This document shows, piece by piece, positions 62,345 through 64,000 of a stretch of DNA of 64,000 nt. This stretch comes from Trematomus loennbergii. Lineage: Eukaryota; Chordata; Actinopteri; Perciformes; Nototheniidae. Position 1 is the first letter of the stretch; each line of letters starts with the position of its first letter. The DNA lies in assembly GCA_012861695.1 (NCBI GenBank), contig JAAOOA010000016.1, positions 21,412,202 through 21,476,201 on the forward strand, written 5' to 3'. The notes beneath the pieces are model-generated. The model was given only the letters and a program-made list of their open reading frames with translations, did no database searches and was not told where the DNA came from. The position numbers and the translations under genes were made by a program.

Positions 62345-63167
62345 AGGAGAGGTGTCATGCTTTTCCGGTTATTACCCGTCCCCTTGTGTGTTATGAAGGT
62401 TTTTATGCATGTAAACGGTGTGCAGAGTCAAACCCCTCAAAGTACACCCTATAGCGAGTAAAACTCTAACACAGAAAATACCTCCCCAAAACGCCTCGTT
62501 GGAGATACGTCATTGTCCATTTGATTCTTCCGGGTACGGCATGATGTCAACCCGTACCCGGAACGAAATGGACCAATCCGTGGAGCCGTTACGTTACGTC
62601 CGCGGAGCCGTTACGTTAAGCCCCCGCTGATTGGTCCAAATTGACCAATCCACGGACTTCCTCACACACACATCTGTGTGCAGGGAGCAGGCAGCTCTGC
62701 TGATTTCTCCTCCCTGGCTGCAGGCTGATAACAGACAGTTGGGATCGTGGCAAAATTCTCTCTGCAGACCCATTCTCACAGCATTTATCAACCTTTTTCT
62801 TACTCAATATCAAGCCACACTTATTGTTTTTACTTCGGCTGTGACTTTGTGTGTGCTCAGGATGAGTTTGGCTGTGTTTCGCTGTGTATCCTAAACAAGG
62901 AAACAACACCTCCACGGAGCTCAGCGCGATTCACAACGTCCCGACCAATCAGAGCACACTGTGCTCACAGGGAGGGTGGGGGCTGGAGCTATTGGTGCTA
63001 CAACGAGCCGTTAAAGGCAGAGAGTGAAATTCAGTGAATACACGTAGTTTACAGAGATGCTGTATGAGAAACCAATGTGAGTTTGGAAAAATGCACAGTA
63101 TAAATCTATTCTAGTATACCTCAACAATGGAATTATGATCAGTGGAAATGGCCATGACACCTCTCCT
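62345..63167 (+). mobile_element. TTAA-flanked MITE, longer member (823 bp)
   Basis: Begins AGGAGAGGTGTCATGC and ends CATGACACCTCTCCT, a 15-bp perfect inverted repeat, with TTAA at 62341-62344 and 63168-63171. Inside: a 12-bp perfect hairpin TTCCGGGTACGG/CCGTACCCGGAA (62528-62539 and 62552-62563), a 22-bp tandem pair carrying GGAGCCGTTACGTTA (62582 and 62604), and inverted TGGACCAAT/ATTGGTCCA. Frames up to 99 codons on both strands carry no transposase motif. Superfamily piggyBac or Kolobok, undecided. Confidence 0.82.
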
Positions 63168-63171
63168 TTAA

Positions 63172-64000
63172 GGTTTATACCACTCTGTTCCATGTGGACC
63201 TCATCAAGGTTTAAGTCATGTGAATTTGAAGATTACAAATGTGTGATGTTTTTCTGGATAACTGCTAAATGGCATGGGATAATTTAAGCAAAAGGCAGGA
63301 CATATTATCATGCTTCTCTGCCTGTCAGGGGCACTATGAATAGCAATGACTCATCAAGGCCTTTGTGCAACTAGGGACAAAAGTACAGGCTGGTTACTAA
63401 GTGCAGCGGACATACACAGCATTTGAAGGTCCCATCGAATCTATTAAAGTCGTAATGATTCATTTTACTGGAAGAATTTGTAATCACTGTTGCAGTCAAC
63501 TATTGGACCACCTTTCAATGACAGAGAGATAACCTTGATCAAAATCATTTCATTGCTAATCCTGTCTGATTTGTGGAGGTGTGTTTCTTGGATGCTTACG
63601 GGGAATCCAAATGATGCAGACAAACATTTTGAGTATAAACAGCTGAAGGGGTGATAAATGTGCATGGACGGGATTGCAGACTCATCCTTCAAAGGGATAT
63701 AAAAGCAAGAAATATTTGTTTGTCTTGTGTGATTACTCAAGTGGATTATTGGTGTTGGAATGACATTTGATCAACTTCAAATGATTTTCATTTCACACAA
63801 CATATTATTCTAAGCTTCTGTGCTCTAACTCAATGCTTCCACCTAGCTTTCGACCACAGAAGACACCTTGCGTTAGTATAGTGGCACAGCACTTTGCAGA
63901 TGGCCACACACACACGTTTTTTCATCCATGACTGCTTCCCAAGGGACCACAATGCCTGATAAACACGTGTAATGAAAAACATAAACTCATGGCTTTAAAA
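63172..64000. other. Non-coding DNA to window end
   Basis: Unique-looking AT-rich sequence. The 91-codon minus-strand frame at 63465-63740 has no recognised domain. No transposon ends visible; one could lie beyond the window. Confidence 0.5.

Overview
This 64 kb window looks like teleost (ray-finned fish) nuclear DNA: AT-rich, very long (TG)n tracts, and repeat families I associate with fish. These are hAT-type MITEs, TTAA-flanked MITEs, PIF/Harbinger-like elements, tRNA-derived SINEs with the 'gtaagtcgctttggataa' tail, and an L2-type LINE ending in (TAA)n. The species cannot be named from the sequence. I find no credible host protein-coding gene, rRNA, tRNA gene, CRISPR array or bacterial-style operon. 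The only protein-like sequences I trust are transposon remnants: the C-terminal part of an L2 LINE reverse-transcriptase polyprotein (minus strand, frameshifted), a first exon resembling a MADF/Myb-like DNA-binding domain, and, less surely, half a BED zinc finger inside a hAT element. The window is probably a gene desert or a long intron.

Layout. 1-3056: unique AT-rich DNA. 3065-3544: hAT MITE with a perfect 8-bp target duplication; a second copy lies at 12908-13238 in the opposite orientation. 9869-9947: a 79-base poly-G run. 10470-10946 and 32954-33403: two copies of one TTAA-flanked MITE, each with a palindrome around a full CRE site. 13773-14212: another hAT element with a SINE nested inside it. 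14213-23276: mostly unique, with purine-rich tracts, a local duplication, a miRNA-like hairpin and a palindrome. 23277-23515: LINE-type 3' end (minus), matched by a partial copy at 42195-42285 (plus). 23972-24108 and 27132-27384: large (TG)n arrays. 28512-29820: a hAT element with TSD TCTAGTAG, built from GAGTCC subterminal repeats and abutting one end of a TTAA-family element. 36864-37051: second copy of a repeat also at 27042. 37056-37650: Harbinger-like fragment with the MADF exon. 42286-49620: the longest stretch without a clear repeat, with homeodomain/POU-like sites that could mark conserved non-coding DNA. 49624-50646: PIF/Harbinger-like element with TTA duplications. 50739-50878 and 56748-57001: (TG)n. 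58170-58352: SINE. 58869-59650: L2 LINE. 61870-62296 and 62345-63167: two diverged TTAA-flanked relatives 48 bp apart.

How the parts relate: the architecture is layers of transposition (SINE into hAT; hAT into or beside a TTAA element). One short segment occurs in both the TTAA MITE and the Harbinger-like element although their ends differ. I see no new multi-gene system. The best leads are that shared segment, the CRE palindromes, the complete GAGTCC hAT element and the possible conserved block at 47.2-48.3 kb.
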